Numbered from the stretch's first letter, positions 20,292 through 31,935 are shown. The stretch is DNA of 64,000 nucleotides from Priapulus caudatus (GCF_000485595.1 NW_014577117.1:619839-683838), one strand, 5' to 3'. Numbers and translations: made by a program. Notes: generated by a model from the letters alone, not told the origin.

Positions 20292-22014
20292 ATGCCTCAA
20301 TGCTCAGTACCTGGTTGCTCTAGACAAGGATCACTAACGTTTCCAAAGTCAATTGAGTTACGTAAAAGGTGGTTGCAAGCTATTAAACGGTTGACGGATG
20401 ATAAGAAGACTATTTGGGAACCAGGCCAGGCAGCCAGAGTATGCCATGGACATTTCGACGATAATGACTATCACTCGGCTAACTATTATGGTGTGTTCAG
20501 CGTGTATACTGTGTAGTCTACATAGCTGTAGTCTGTAGAAATTCATGTTATTGTCTTGTGAAACGAAGTCTATTATTAAATCTATGCCGATTTCCTGTTT
20601 ATTGTACCCTACTGCAGTACACAATCTATTATCCGAAACCCTTGGGACCAGACACGTTTCGGAATTCAGAATTTTTCAGATTTCGGAATGGTATTGGTAG
20701 TACAGTACAGATATACATGCCGTATAATTGCATTAGATATTTTCATAAGCTTCTTTTTTATTGAATAGGGTTATAAAATTTACAATAGGTAACATTGAAA
20801 AGGACCGGCTTACTACAATTTTGCGTGTTAACATTTTTTACCTGTATAGCCAATTATAAATTGTGCGGTGAATGTATGAGGCTTTCCTATTTTCATAGGT
20901 GGTAAACCACTAAATAGACGCTTGAAAGCTGATGCTGTGCCACATCTTTTTGGATGGAGTACACCAAAGTGCAGTGCAGCGGAGAGGAGGCGTGAGCGAC
21001 AACGAAAACGTGAGGAGCTGCAGCAGCAGCAGCGAAGAGAACACAGTCTTGTGGAAGTAGGCAAGAAAGTTGAAGTTATTTCAGGGGAAGCATCGGAAGT
21101 ACTACATGAGACTACTGAAGATGCATGCACACACGTATCTGCTGGTACACAGACTGATTCTATCACAGTATGCAGTACTGTAGGCGATAATCCTCGCTTC
21201 AACATTGAAAATTCAACAGATGAAGAAATCCATTACTACACTGGTTTAGGAGATAGGAGCAGATTCAACTTAGTCCATCATTCGCTTGGAGATGCAGCGT
21301 ACCACCTCAATTATTACAAGAAAGCTATACCCAAGATCAGCATTCCAAATCAGCTGTATTTCACATTGATGAAGCTTCGAACAGGACACCCAAATAGAGA
21401 GTTAGGCTTTTTTTTCCAAATCGATGAAAGAGCTGTAGCAAACAATTGTATTACTTGGATCAACTTTATGTTCCATCAGTGGAATGAAATAGACTGGTGG
21501 CCTTCACAAGAATTAGTTAGATATTTCGCACCCACTGATTTCAGAGCCAAATTTTCAAAAACACGAGTCATAGTAGATGGTACAGAGTTCCCCATCCACA
21601 AACCAAAGAATCCACTACCTCAACAAGCATCTTTTTCAACGTACAAAAACAAAAACACTATGAAAATACTTGTGGGTTCAACACCAGGTGGTTTAGCGTC
21701 ATATGTATCCCCTACCTACTGCGGTTCAGCCAGCGATCGGCAAATAGTAGATATCTAATTTACAAAGCCTCTGTGATCCGACCGATGAAATCATGGCCGA
21801 CAAAGGATTCAATGTCGAAGATCTATTCATACCACATAATATTGCAATAAACATACCAACATTTTTTTTAAAGAAAAACCGCCTCAGCAACAAATCAGTT
21901 ATGCAAGACAGGAAAATCGCCAACTGTCTCAACCGGAATGTGATCGAGGTGTCCGTGCTGGAATTTGGGCAGACAGATGGTCCACTCGACAACAACCAGG
22001 CACCACACCAGTAA
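20292..22014 (+). pseudogene. THAP-domain DDE transposase (IS5/ISL2EU-like), two exons
   Basis: Exon 1 (20292-20490) encodes a complete-looking THAP zinc finger: MPQCSVPGCSRQG, FPKSIELRKRW, then CHGH (C2CH pattern). A GT donor follows at 20491. Exon 2 starts at 20899 after TTTTCATAG and restores the frame into NRRLKADAVPHLF. It carries a basic coiled coil, the helical domain (RTGHPNRELGFFF), and a DDE_Tnp_4 catalytic core: VIVDGTEFPIHKP (Asp), FSTYKNKNTMKILVG, GSASDRQIV (Asp). A frameshift with stop at about 21750-21758 precedes MADKGFNVEDLFIP and the last block (DRKIANCL...VIEV). A 20620-20720 MITE-like stretch (TTTCGGAATTC) sits in the intron. The ISL2EU label is from memory and less sure than THAP plus DDE. 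Confidence 0.88.
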
Positions 22015-22291
22015 GTTCTTTATGATGTTTTACATACATCAAATATAATGGTGCCCAGACATGGTCTAGAATAGGAAAAAAATGTAAAAAAGGTGTTAAA
22101 GGAATTTAAATTATTACTTAAATTTTTATATATTAAATTAATACTTTGTAAATTATACTTTATTGATCGCTAGGTCCACTTTCCTCATTTATTCCGGTTT
22201 AACGGTGTAAACCCTACTTTTCATCGAATTTAGGTAAATCCACTTTTCCATATGTGGTTAGCTTATGCTGTGCAAAATTGCTGTGTTTCAG

Positions 22292-22448
22292 GTTGTATCG
22301 CTATGTGGCCTACAGACGGTTTGTGCGGTGGATGTGGCACAGACTGTCCAAGAAATGTAGGAAGGTGATTCCAGCGTGTGCTGTATTGAAGATCCACGAG
22401 GCGTTTCCAGCAGAAGATGACGTATACGTTGGCTTCAAATATGCATAA
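22292..22448 (+). CDS. P2X7-tail (ballast) domain-like terminal exon
   Basis: After a CTGTGTTTCAG acceptor the frame reads RLYRYVAYRRFVRWMWHRL, KVIPACAVLKIHEAFP and YVGF, then TAA. This matches the C-terminal part of the cytoplasmic P2X7 receptor domain, which is widespread as a stand-alone domain in invertebrate repeat-associated genes (family knowledge). It lies about 280 bases after the transposase remnant on the same strand. It may be the last exon of an accessory gene of that transposon or an unrelated exon. The zinc-binding Cys exons upstream were not found. Confidence 0.7.
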
Positions 22449-22899
22449 CCCTTTACACTAACCGTTGTCTGATTGCCCTGGACAAGTGAAAGTCTAAGTT
22501 GGACAAGTTATTCTCTTGCCTAGTTGCCCAATCAGACAATTGAAAAATTCTAGTTGTTTAATACAGTAAAACTTTCATAAGTCGACACTTTTGGGACCAG
22601 CATATTTGTGCCGACTTACGAAAATGACGACATACGCGTAAGACAATTGCTGAAAAAATACGGTAATTCCGCGATGCCGTGCTCTGGAACGAACTAGTTA
22701 GTATAGCAGAATTTTCAGGGAGTCACGCAGACTCCTGCATTATTATATCAAATCAGGGAGTCCGGCAGTAAATCAGGGAGCATTTGACTCCGGACTCGCG
22801 TTAACTTTGCACTATGCATTGGGCAGCATACACTAGGGAATATGGGGAGAAAATCCAGACTTTGACTTCCATGACGACTTATGCGAATTGACAAGTTAG
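22449..22899. other. Non-coding, with Tigger/mariner-like end
   Basis: TACAGTAAAACTTTCATAAGTCGACA at 22562-22587 resembles a Tc1/pogo terminal repeat after a TA; GACGACTTATGCGA-type sequence recurs at 22872, 22906 and 58230. No transposase. Confidence 0.4.
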
Positions 22900-24857
22900 A
22901 CGATGACGACTTATGCGAGTAACCAGAAGGCAGAAAAGGATGGGAACTGGTGCAGAACTCGATGGATCCCATGCCGGCCCGGACTCAATTTTTTCCGTAC
23001 ACTGTCTGATGCAGTTGTTTCCACTGGCAACTCCCCCCACCCCCAGTTCCAGCAACGATGGTTCAATAAATTTCCGTGGCTACATTTTGATAAGAGCATT
23101 GGTGGAGTACTTTGTGACACGTGTGCTAGTGCTTCTCGACAAAAACTGTCTGATCTCGCCCGCTGTGCAGAAGATACGTTTGTAAGCTCAGGATTCACAA
23201 ACTGAAAGAAAGGAATTGAGAAATTCTGAAACCATAACAAATCTATTGCGCACAAGCGTTCATCTAAAAACTTCGCATGCAGCAACAAGACATCAATACG
23301 CAGTTATCAGCTCAACTCCTTGATGATCAATGCTGTGCGCGTGCAGCACTTTTGTAGATAATTACCTCACTGAAATACCTATCAGAGCAGGGCCTTACAA
23401 TTCGTGGACAGGATGCCCTTGATGACTTCTGCAGTTACGAGCTGAAGATGATGAAAATCTAAAGACATGGATGTCCAGAAAGGTTTCGTTTACATCCGTC
23501 GCAGCTCAAAACAAAATATTGCAGATAATGGGCCATACTGTAGTAAGGGATATCTGCAGTGATGGTAATCAAATGTCAACACAGTTTGGACTTATTACTG
23601 ATGGAACTCAAGGATGGATATTCAAGGCAATGAACAAGAGGCTGTGTGCGTGCGATATGTAGATGATACATTCAGTGTTCACGAAGACCTACTAGCCATA
23701 TACCAAGTCTCATCTACAACAGGCATGTGTCTGAGTAAGATGCTCCAAGATGCATTGCCTCCGGCTGCAACTGCCTAGTCAACACCTTCGAGCGCAGACA
23801 TACGATGGTGCTAGTAACATGTCAAGAAACTACAAAGGCTGCCAGGCGGAGATGAAGAAGGTCCAACCGTTGGTCATGTACGTTCACTGCGGAGCTCTCA
23901 AGTCACCAACCTGATTACCAGCAAGCCCATACAGAATGCTCAGCTTCATGAAAAATGCTCTTGATAACATTCAAGAACTGGGCAACCTCTACAAGAGCTC
24001 AGGGAAGTTTAAGCATCTGTACTTGAATCTCCACGCAGATGCCGACAGTCCTTCACCTACCGGACTGAAGCCAATATACCCTACACGTTGGTTGACCCGT
24101 TTTCCAGCAGTTAAATCTGTCTTTGAAAATTTCTCAGATGTATTGGATGCCCTTCAGGAAGCAGCTAGGGAACTAGGGTCAAATACTGCATCTCGACCAT
24201 CCAAAATGTACAATCACTTTGCTGTGATAATAAATTCAAGGAAATGTTTGAGGCAGCAGAGCAGAAGCTCCAGCAGTGCAACCTAGAACCCGTAACCCTT
24301 CCAAGAAAGCGCAAAATCCCAGAGACAAGACGATGGGGCTGTCCCAGAGTACACTACCGACTCTGCAGAGGAAATGTACCGGGTTGATTTCTTCAGAGTT
24401 GTGGACAGTGTAGCATCAAACGTGACAGATTACTTTACATCCACCGACACAGAGACTTACGTTCAGTACTATTGACTGGGTCATTCAAGCCAGAGGTAAT
24501 TAGGAAGTATCCTGAACTGAACGATTCTCTGGAGCACGAACTCAGTTTCTTCCTACAGCAGTTCAGGGGGTCATCAGTTGAGAATTACCGTACGTCGAAT
24601 GTTTCCCCAAGTGGAACGGTGGGTCCGTCTTCTCCTTGTCTCCACGGCAAGTTCGTGCACAGCTGAGCGGTCATTCAGCGCACTAAGGCAACTGAAAACC
24701 TGGTTACGTAGCACGATGACACAGCAACGCCTTAACCGTGACCTCATAATTTGCCACGTACATCGTAATCGTCTAGCAGCATTGAGCCCACAGAGAATTG
24801 CCGAGGAGTTTATCAGATCAGAAGACCGTCGTAGGCAGATTTTTGGCATGTTGTGAG
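22900..24857 (+). pseudogene. hAT transposase relic (ZMYM1/TTF-finger type)
   Basis: The N-terminal TTF-like finger region reads FNKFPWLHFDKSIGGVLCDTC (23060-23130). Later pieces: NTQLSAQLLDDQCCARAAL-like and ILQIMGHTVVRDI (DUF4371), YDGASNMSRNYKGC (23805, catalytic region), GLKPIYPTRWLTRFPAV (24060) and the hAT dimerisation domain AERSFSALRQLKTWLRSTM followed by QRLNRDLIICHVHRN (24578-24856). At least six frame changes and several stops. This is a DDE element that would make 8-bp target duplications; ends not located. Confidence 0.88.
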
Positions 24858-25119
24858 GTAAGAATTTCCCTTATTTCAAAGTTATTGTTATCTAAAGCTT
24901 ACAGTTTTTTTCCCAAAAATGAGAGTAATCTTGAAAAGATGTATGCTTTAAATGAATGAATGACAATGACTTTGACCAAATTCTATTTTGGCACCAAATT
25001 TGCCCTTTAATTTATTTGTTTGATCTGTTTGCTGAAAGTTTAGTTTAAGTTTTACATAAGATTACATCCACTTTCTGATACGTAGTTTTAATGTAAGTTT
25101 AACGTAGTTTTAATGAAAA
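24858..25119. other. AT-rich spacer
   Basis: Nothing recognised. Confidence 0.5.
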
Positions 25120-25428
25120 ATGGACAGTTGGAAGGCATCTAATATCCATGCAATAGCATACCTCATCAGAACACTTTCTGCTACATCCTCGGAGAATGAG
25201 AGAGATTTCAGTAAAATGAAGTTCATCAAAACCACCGGCAGGAACAGGCTTGGTACACAGACTCTCAACAACCTGATGACAATAAACTTATGTACCGAGG
25301 ATGTCAAATACTTTGAACCTGAGGCTTCAATGAATAGATGGCTGAAAGCATCGCTTAGACCCAGAAGGCCAGGATTGATGGACAATGATGGGTGTCTCGG
25401 CAGCAAAGAGACTTCTTTTGGCTACTGA
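25120..25428 (+). pseudogene. hAT C-terminal dimerisation fragment, second family
   Basis: RTLSATSSENERDFSKMKFIKT followed by LNNLMTINLC corresponds to the A-E-R-S-F-S-K-M-K dimerisation motif of ZNF862/KIAA1586-like hAT proteins, diverged at the conserved Ala-Glu-Arg (here Glu-Asn-Glu-Arg). Downstream (25429-25600) is an acidic tail in another frame. Confidence 0.7.
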
Positions 25429-25600
25429 CAATGATGTTACACATGTTGAAACAGCAGCTACATCAGATGCTGGAGGTGGTCAGGAGAAAGCGTCAGAGGA
25501 ACAAGAAAGAATGTGGAAAAACAGTGGTGATGATGACGATAACGAGGACAACGAACTTTCAGAGGAGATATGCCTTGTGTTTTTGAGAAATATGTTGTGA

Positions 25601-26568
25601 AGGTACGGAAGTTTAGTTCTGTTTCCCGATATGGCCAGACATAGCCGAATGTAAGCGAAGTTAAATTTTTTACTTGTAGGTCTAGACTTGGTAGCTGAGT
25701 TTATAGCTAGGACCTGTAAAATTCTAATTTTCTAGTTCTAATAGAGTACCTTTAAGTAAAATTGTAAAATGTAACGTGTAAGATCGCAGAGAATTCAGAG
25801 TTCCCGCACACGGTTTCTCGCACGTCTACGCGGCACCATTTTTGCCATTGTTCTGCATCGACAGCTAGTGGCTCCATCGTTTCTTTACATTTTCGGTAAA
25901 CTAATGTAAATAATTGCCGTTTATATTGTTTGGGTCCGGTCTCTCACTGCCCTACTTACAATGTGATTAACGAGTTAGATGTGTAGTTTAAATCAATGGT
26001 GATTTTGTGTTTTTTTCACCATTGTTGGACATTAATTTTTGTTTTAAAATTTGGGCGAGTGCAGACTCCATTTGGGCGACTTATTGACTCACTCGCCCAG
26101 TTTGGCAAGTGGTTTTTATTTTAAAGCTCTAACACTGCAGTGGGTTTGGTACTTCTACCCTCGGCAGTGTAACAGTATTCATGTTATTTCATGCACTGCA
26201 CCAACGCGCCATCTATTATAAGCGCCATACGCGAATATTATTGAAATCCAACATGGCAGCGCCCATGCCAACTTTGTAACTTCGATCATGCTAAATAAAA
26301 CACATTAACTACAACCAAGACTTGTCAAATACCATAATGGCATGCCATGGTGGCAGCTATGCGAAAAACAACGCCCCAAGAATAGGTAGATGCCAAATCC
26401 TGCCGAATTTGATGCCAAATTCGTACGTATTTGATGCCAAAACGACCGCCCGTCCTGACCACGCTGCTGTACTGCACTTGTATACATAGATTGTACATGC
26501 CATACCGGCTCGCCTGTTGCTGCTGTATACAAGCTATCTACCTACCTGCCTGCCTACTACCTGCAACA
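25601..26568. other. Non-coding stretch
   Basis: No gene recognised. Contains the GGCGAGT-type inverted repeat at 26050-26125 that resembles 15691-15801. Confidence 0.5.
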
Positions 26569-27640
26569 TGGGGGATGTCAAACTGCCTAAAATGGACTGG
26601 GCTGGTTCTGACTTGTCAGCCACGTTCAAAATCTTTTGTCACAGGTGTGAACTCTATTTCAAAATCAAGAAAATAGAGGGGGCGATGGCCATCACACACA
26701 TTCTCCTGGCTGTCGGTGAAGGTCTTCGGAGATATAACACATGGACGCTGACGGCTGACCAACAAAAGGATCCCGGCTACCTCTGGACAAAATTCGAACA
26801 ACAAATCGAGCCAACCGATAACTTATCGAATCTGTCATCTGAAACTTAGACATTTTCGCCAAAATCATGACGAGTCTTGATGATTTCATCACCCGAGCCA
26901 AAGCAGTCGCCCTGAAGGGTGATTTTAGCAATGAAGAACTAAACGAACTTATCATCCCGAGTACGCCGATCCCTGAATTCCAAAAGAAACTGTTGAAGAA
27001 TGAAAAAAACTATGGCCTTGACGATGCTCTCACACTAGGACGAACGTGCGAAGCTACATTATCAAGTGTCAAGGAGCTCAAGCAGATGGCTGAGTCACAC
27101 TCGTCTACGAACGTCGATGCCATTGACAATAGTCGCAACTTCGGCCGTCATAGATCCAAGTCACAACCCCGCCAGTGTGGTAACAGTGTTGCAACCACCC
27201 GCCTCGCAAATGCCCCGCATATGAAGCCACCTGCGACGGATGTGGCAACAAAGGTCACTGGAAGATATTCTGTCGAGTAACGAAAGCCCAGCAATTCGAA
27301 TCCAAGAAACGTGATAGACACCATTGAAGCAAGTCCAAGCATCGCCAACAACAATTGCCAAATGTTGAAGCCATCCATCAGGAACCATTGAGTTTTCCTA
27401 GCCGCCAGCAGGATGATGACCCAACAGAGGTGTTCACTTTCCACGCTGTCAACAACCTACGTGACCAGCGTCACCAAGCCTTCGTTAAGAACAACGTCCA
27501 GATACGCCACAAGCCTGCCAACCTCATGCTGAAAGTCGACACCAGAGGCCAGGCCAACCTTCTGCCTATGCGAACGTACCGTGCAATGTTTCCACACACC
27601 CAGGATGCCAACCTGATAGCGTCATGAAGGTTGCTGCTGA
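26569..27640 (+). pseudogene. Ty3/Gypsy gag and start of protease
   Basis: ATG at 26569: MGDVKLPKMDWAGSDLSATF begins a gag capsid-like domain, stop at 26848, continued in another frame from 26867 (FITRAKAVALKGDF; QKKLLKNEKNYGLDDAL). A zinc knuckle (CDGCGNKGHWKIFC) lies at about 27238-27280 in a third frame, followed at 27520-27580 by LMLKVDTRGQANLLPMRTY, where protease would have D(T/S)GA. Protease Asp-Thr-Arg-Gly in place of Asp-Thr-Gly-Ala. The rest of pol is absent here; a Gypsy integrase tail at 30.1 kb could belong to it. Confidence 0.8.
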
Positions 27641-27939
27641 AGCCCTGCATGTCACTGGATCCCAACTCGTGTGTCCGGTACACGATGGATTCCCCCTACC
27701 CATCATGCAATACAAACCATGTGGAAGATTTACCCTGCTCTACTACAGCTCTTGGGTGAGGTATGCATTGTAAAAATATTCATCTTTATTAAACTTGAAA
27801 ATATTTATCTTTATAATTTTACATGTACAAATGAAATATATGCACGGCTTGATGACTAAAAATTCTGCTTTGCCGGAGTACAAAAAATACTACAAAGTTA
27901 TAAATCACAATAATCTGTCATTTATTTTTTGCTATTGCA
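27641..27939. other. Spacer
   Basis: No gene recognised; includes an internal direct repeat (AAAATATTCATCTTTATTAAACTTGAAAATATTTATCTTTAT-like, 27773-27815). Confidence 0.4.
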
Positions 27940-28746
27940 GCTTCAAGTGAAGACCCATTCAGCGAATCAGTCAGCTAAGGCCAAAGGGTTCCTTCACCTG
28001 TTTAATAGCCCCACGTTCATCAAAATGCTGCAATGGTGACTGATATCCTGACCCATCTCAAGAAGGCATCATACCAGTTTCAGATGACTGACTTTAACAT
28101 TTCTGATGCCAACGAGTTGCTGGAGATGACGATCGCTAGCCTTAAACAACTAAAAAAGAAGTAAGTTTAATGTGATTTTTTTTTTAATTCACCATGTAAT
28201 TCATTCAACTTTTTTCTATAAACACACGTTACTTTTTTATTTATAATTACAGAGCTGGTCGAAAGTTAATAGAACTGTTGCAAAACGGTGATTTCCAAAG
28301 GATTGACCTTCAAGTTACAGACGACACTACCATAGAACGATTTTGCCCCATCGTTGATCAGCTGGTTGCAGCACTGGCCACACGCTTTAGTTCAAGTGTG
28401 GTGAATGAACACTTCAATTGGACAGGTTTCGTCAATCTGAGGAACTGGCCATCTCATGCTTGGAGGTAAGAAATTATTTTATCATTTCTACTACCTTATA
28501 CTTTTCTGACAAAATATTGCCATGCAATATTTATTATTCTTTCAGTAAACTTTTGAGTTCTTATTTGCCATAATTAATATTAATTTCTACAAAGTCTGTT
28601 TTTCCTTTTGGATTTTGCTGATGAAGATGTAACAAAATTACTACGCCACTACAAAGAGATGCAGCTAGTCCAGATGTTGAGGATGTTGTGTCTGAAGCGC
28701 TGGTAGAATGGAATGCATTGAAAGCGAGGATTTATGGCAAGTAAAT
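27940..28746 (+). pseudogene. Spliced hAT (ZNF862/KIAA1586-like) transposase middle exons
   Basis: Three exon-like blocks bounded by AG and GT: 27942-28160 (LQVKTHSANQSAKAKGFLHL; after a shift, MVTDILTHLKKASYQFQ and MTIASLKQLKKK then GTAAGT); 28252-28466 (AGRKLIELLQNG; ERFCPIVDQLVAALATRF; VNLRNWPSHAW then GTAAG); 28615-28745 (FADEDVTKLLRHY; shifted SEALVEWNALKARIYGK then TAA). Order and content fit the helical domain inserted in hAT transposases up to the EW-x-LK motif. The dimerisation domain is absent downstream. One shift in the first and one in the last block. Confidence 0.7.
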
Positions 28747-29540
28747 ACATACATTCAGTAGTGTAGCCTCAGCACCTATTGATAAAAATATAATTTATAG
28801 AAGCAGGAGCAGATCTTAAATTCTACTATTGGCCAATAAAAGAAAAACAAAGGGATAATAGGCTGTTAATTTGCTGTTAATAAGTTACTGTTAATTTACA
28901 GTTGTTAATGTTATCCATTGTTAACAGTCAACAAATCCATGTTTAACCCTCCTCTTGAGGGTCAAAAGGTTATCAGGCACTTACTCTTCGCACGTCAGTG
29001 GAAAGCAGATTTCATGGTCCTTTCAAAAAAGCCATAAAAATGATAGGTCACCGCTAAATCAAAAAAGTTTTTCAATCGCTCCGTCAGACCATGTCCTCAG
29101 ANNNNNNNNNNNNNNNNNNNNNNNNNNNNNNNNNNNNNNNNNNNNNNNNNNNNNNNNNNNNNNNNNNNNNNNNNNNNNNNNNNNNNNNNNNNNNNNNNNN
29201 NNNNNNNNNNNNNNNNNNNNNNNNNNNNNNNNNNNNNNNNNNNNNNNNNNNNNNNNNNNNNNNNNNNNNNNNNNNNNNNNNNNNNNNNNNNNNNNNNNNN
29301 NNNNNNNNNNNNNNNNNNNNNNNNNNNNNNNNNNNNNNNNNNNNNNNNNNNNNNNNNNNNNNNNNNNNNNNNNNNNNNNNNNNNNNNNNNNNNNNNNNNG
29401 ACGGACGGACGGACGGACGGACGGACGGACGGACGGACGCACGGACGCACGGACGGACGGACGGACGGACGATCATGCGATTCTACAAGCTGCATCTGAC
29501 TATGTCAGATGAGCTAAAAAGAGGCAGGAAACTACAGACC
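28747..29540. other. Spacer, N gap (29102-29399) and GACG array
   Basis: AT-rich spacer with TGTTAA repeats (28870-28930), a 298-N gap, then (GACG)n. The long ORFs that span the gap are artefacts of the repeat. Confidence 0.9.
29400..29471. repeat. (GACG)n microsatellite bordering the gap
   Basis: About 18 tetranucleotide units with two GCAC interruptions. It likely caused the assembly gap and has no stop in any frame. Confidence 0.95.
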
Positions 29541-29780
29541 AGTGAGTTTAACTTCGATAGCGTGCAAAGTAATTGAATCCACAGGGACCACATAGTTAAC
29601 TTTATGTCACAAAACAATTTACGGATAAACAATAGGCTTCATCTCAGGAAGATCTACAAGGCTCCAACAACTAGCAGTACTAGATAAATGGACAAAGGCA
29701 CTTGATGCTGGAAACCCAATTGATTGTGTATACATTAATTATCAAAAGGCTTTTGATACGGTACCACATAGGGGTTAATC
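29541..29780 (+). pseudogene. LINE reverse transcriptase fragment
   Basis: NYRPVSLTSIACKVIES (29531-29580), then, after short indels, GRSTRLQQLAVLDKWTKALD and YINYQKAFDTVPH (motif A, with Gln where family members have Asp-Phe/Gln-Lys-Ala-Phe-Asp). Typical of CR1/RTE-like LINE RT. Truncated on both sides; the FADD block is missing. Confidence 0.85.
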
Positions 29781-29819
29781 AGTAAACTACATTCTTGAGT
29801 GTTATTTAATCTGTTTTTG

Positions 29820-30000
29820 ACAGGTGTACACACACTTTATCGGCCTGAAGAACGTTCCGAAGGCAGACAGTAAGAACATCAGCAATGCTATTGTAACACT
29901 GTATCTCGAAGATCAGGCAATCAGTGCATAAGAGGCGAAAAGCACGGAAATCTGCCGTGAAATTGGCGACAATGGCTACGTCGGGTGAATGCAAGTTTTC
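29820..30000 (+). pseudogene. Possible hAT N-terminal fragment
   Basis: VYTHFIGLKNVPKADSKNI and SNAIVTLYLEDQAISA resemble the segment ahead of the catalytic core in ZNF862/KIAA1586-like hAT proteins. Short and weak; ends in a TAA. Confidence 0.35.
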
Positions 30001-30099
30001 TATTGGAGCTCAATGGAAGCACTGAAAAGAGACCCATATCAACTTTGGCATTATTTCCTCGAGAGCCAGCTAAAGGTCAACGTCAGCTTCAACATCCCA

Positions 30100-30370
30100 C
30101 TGTTACCATATCATGGTGAACCTGGACCGAGTAGTGAAAGGAAACAGCTGCAGATTCGTCAGCAAAGTAGAGATACGACTAACCTACCACCACTTCACGT
30201 TGGATGAAGAGTTAGGATCTTGGACAAAGTCAACAAAACGTGGTGTCCCAGGGAAGTAATCACAAAACATGACCAGCCTTAAAACTTTATCGTCGAGACT
30301 CGTAACAGAACACGGCTTGGACGAAATCGCAGTCATTTGCGTGCGTTGACTACTGGACAAAAAATCAAGT
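30100..30370 (+). pseudogene. Ty3/Gypsy integrase C-terminal tail
   Basis: RVRILDKVNKTWCPREVI, a stop, then NFIVETRNRTRLGRNRSHLR matches the chromodomain-less C-terminal end of Gypsy integrases (V-R-V, W-x-P, V-x-T, R-R-N-R-x-H-L-R). A TGA sits just before it (30205-30207) and a TAA inside. The 3' part of a pol gene otherwise missing. Confidence 0.8.
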
Positions 30371-30589
30371 TTCAGGATGAAGAGTCAACCTTTCTGTGAA
30401 ACAGGTACCGTACCAAGAGTCAATCAATTAGTTTGGACAACAAAACGCCTCCATTCCGGGCAAGACTCGGTATGGCTGCGTGTTGAAGCTGCCAGCATGG
30501 TTCTTAGAGTGAATGTTACTTGCAAGCAGGGTTGCTCAATTGGAAGTCATTAGTCATGGCTAAAAAAAATTTTTGCGCCATGATAGGGC

Positions 30590-30800
30590 AGAATAATCCC
30601 CGGGACAGGAGGTTCTAGGGTTATTTTCAGCTAATTTATGTTATAATTACGCTACATAAAAGGTTTCATGGTTCATGCAATCACCATTAGAAATATTTTT
30701 TTTCGTTTTAAAACTAACGACTACAGTTTGATTACAACGACGGTGGCGCCACTCAAAGCGCACGATCTGAAAAGTTGCGCAAAATGACTTTTCAGCCAAG
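30590..30800 (+). repeat. Dispersed repeat R3 (inverse copy at 36.4-36.6 kb)
   Basis: TAGGGTTATTTTCAGCT, AACTAACGACTACAGTTTGATT and GACTTTTCAGCCAAGG recur on the minus strand at 36440-36630 in the same order, with small indels. Confidence 0.88.
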
Positions 30801-31229
30801 GGCTAGAGACCGAGGATGTTCCTTATTTATTAATTTAAAAGCAAAAGGATTGTAATATCTTATAAACGACATATAGTTTCAGTTATATTATGGCTAAATT
30901 TGTCCTAAAATGAACATCGTTCTGTTAAATAGCATTTAGCCTAGATATAAAAATAATTGCACCTTTGTGATTAGCCCTCGGTCTGTAACGTGCAAAATAT
31001 ATTGGCAAATGCGCATCTTTTTCAGGGTGGAGCACAGTCGCGGGTGTCAACGGCACCATTCAAATTTCGTAGCGTTGATGTATAATTAATTATAACAATA
31101 CAATTAGGTATCTGGTAACAAGTATGTGTGGGTATAGACGATTTGTTATACAGTAAGTAGGGGCTACAGTTGTATGCAGTAAAATCCTAGTCTAGTATCC
31201 CATTAATAAAAAAACATACATAAAGCTCT

Positions 31230-31305
31230 CTCTAGTACTATAGCCCGCGTTTATTAACTGCCGCAGGCCTGCAGCAGTTAATGAACGCGGGCTATAGTAC
31301 TAGAG
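31230..31305. repeat. Hairpin with 32-bp arms
   Basis: Left arm 31230-31261 and right arm 31274-31305 pair at 31 of 32 positions, with a 12-base loop (CGCAGGCCTGCA-like, itself palindromic). The stem includes ATAGCCCGCGTT. A minimal foldback. Confidence 0.9.
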
Positions 31306-31384
31306 CTAACATAAAGTCTGCTGGGTAAAATGACTTTCTCTATATTATATAGACATAATATCAAGAGCATATAAAGAAGGAGAG

Positions 31385-31590
31385 CGTACAACGGTAAAAT
31401 GCTGAAACCATGTTGCAGTATTAGTCGAATTAATAAACTTTCCCCGTGTTTTATTTTGACGATTCTTTGTTCAGTATTATTGATCAGCTGTACTACCTTG
31501 TTCATATAAAACAAACCGCATGTCCCTACGATGCCCATATGCTGAGATAATGAGCGGTGAAAATCTAGTATTTTCGCTGAACACCGACTA
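31385..31590 (-). repeat. Dispersed repeat R2, inverse copy
   Basis: Matches 13215-13425 on the opposite strand. Confidence 0.9.
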
Positions 31591-31699
31591 GACATTAGTC
31601 AGTACTGCGACCCACTCTCGAAGTGTGGCCAGTGTGTTGCTTCCAGTCGCCGCTGTGTAGCACCATAGTGGCGCTGACTCACGTCATACTACCAGAGTT

Positions 31700-31935
31700 T
31701 ACTATACATCCAGATGAAAGACCAGATACCAGAGAAGCGTCGCCTGAGAGGTGTTGATCCTGCTCGCTGAGCGCGGATCTTGCGCGCAGTTCCGCGGCAA
31801 GGCGCACGCGACCGCGGGAACGTCCTACGAAAGTATCACACGCTAGCAGCTATTGATCCGTGCGCCAAATCGAAAGGCCGGCGCACGGATCAATTGCTGC
31901 CAGCGAACAGTCTAGAATTTTAGCGGGTCTAATTC
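31700..31935 (+). repeat. Dispersed repeat R1, inverse copy
   Basis: Matches 8578-8805 on the opposite strand, including the hairpin (GATCCGTGCGCC and GGCGCACGGATC). The homology begins at ATCCAGATGA, which defines an element edge. Confidence 0.9.

Noticed and set aside
22560-22925. Complete Tigger/mariner MITE
   Set aside because: Only one terminal-repeat-like end is present; no matching inverted end was found.
29059-29576. Long ORFs across the N gap with Asp-Gly-Arg-Thr or Arg-Pro-Ser-Val repeats
   Set aside because: Made of unknown bases plus a (GACG)n array.
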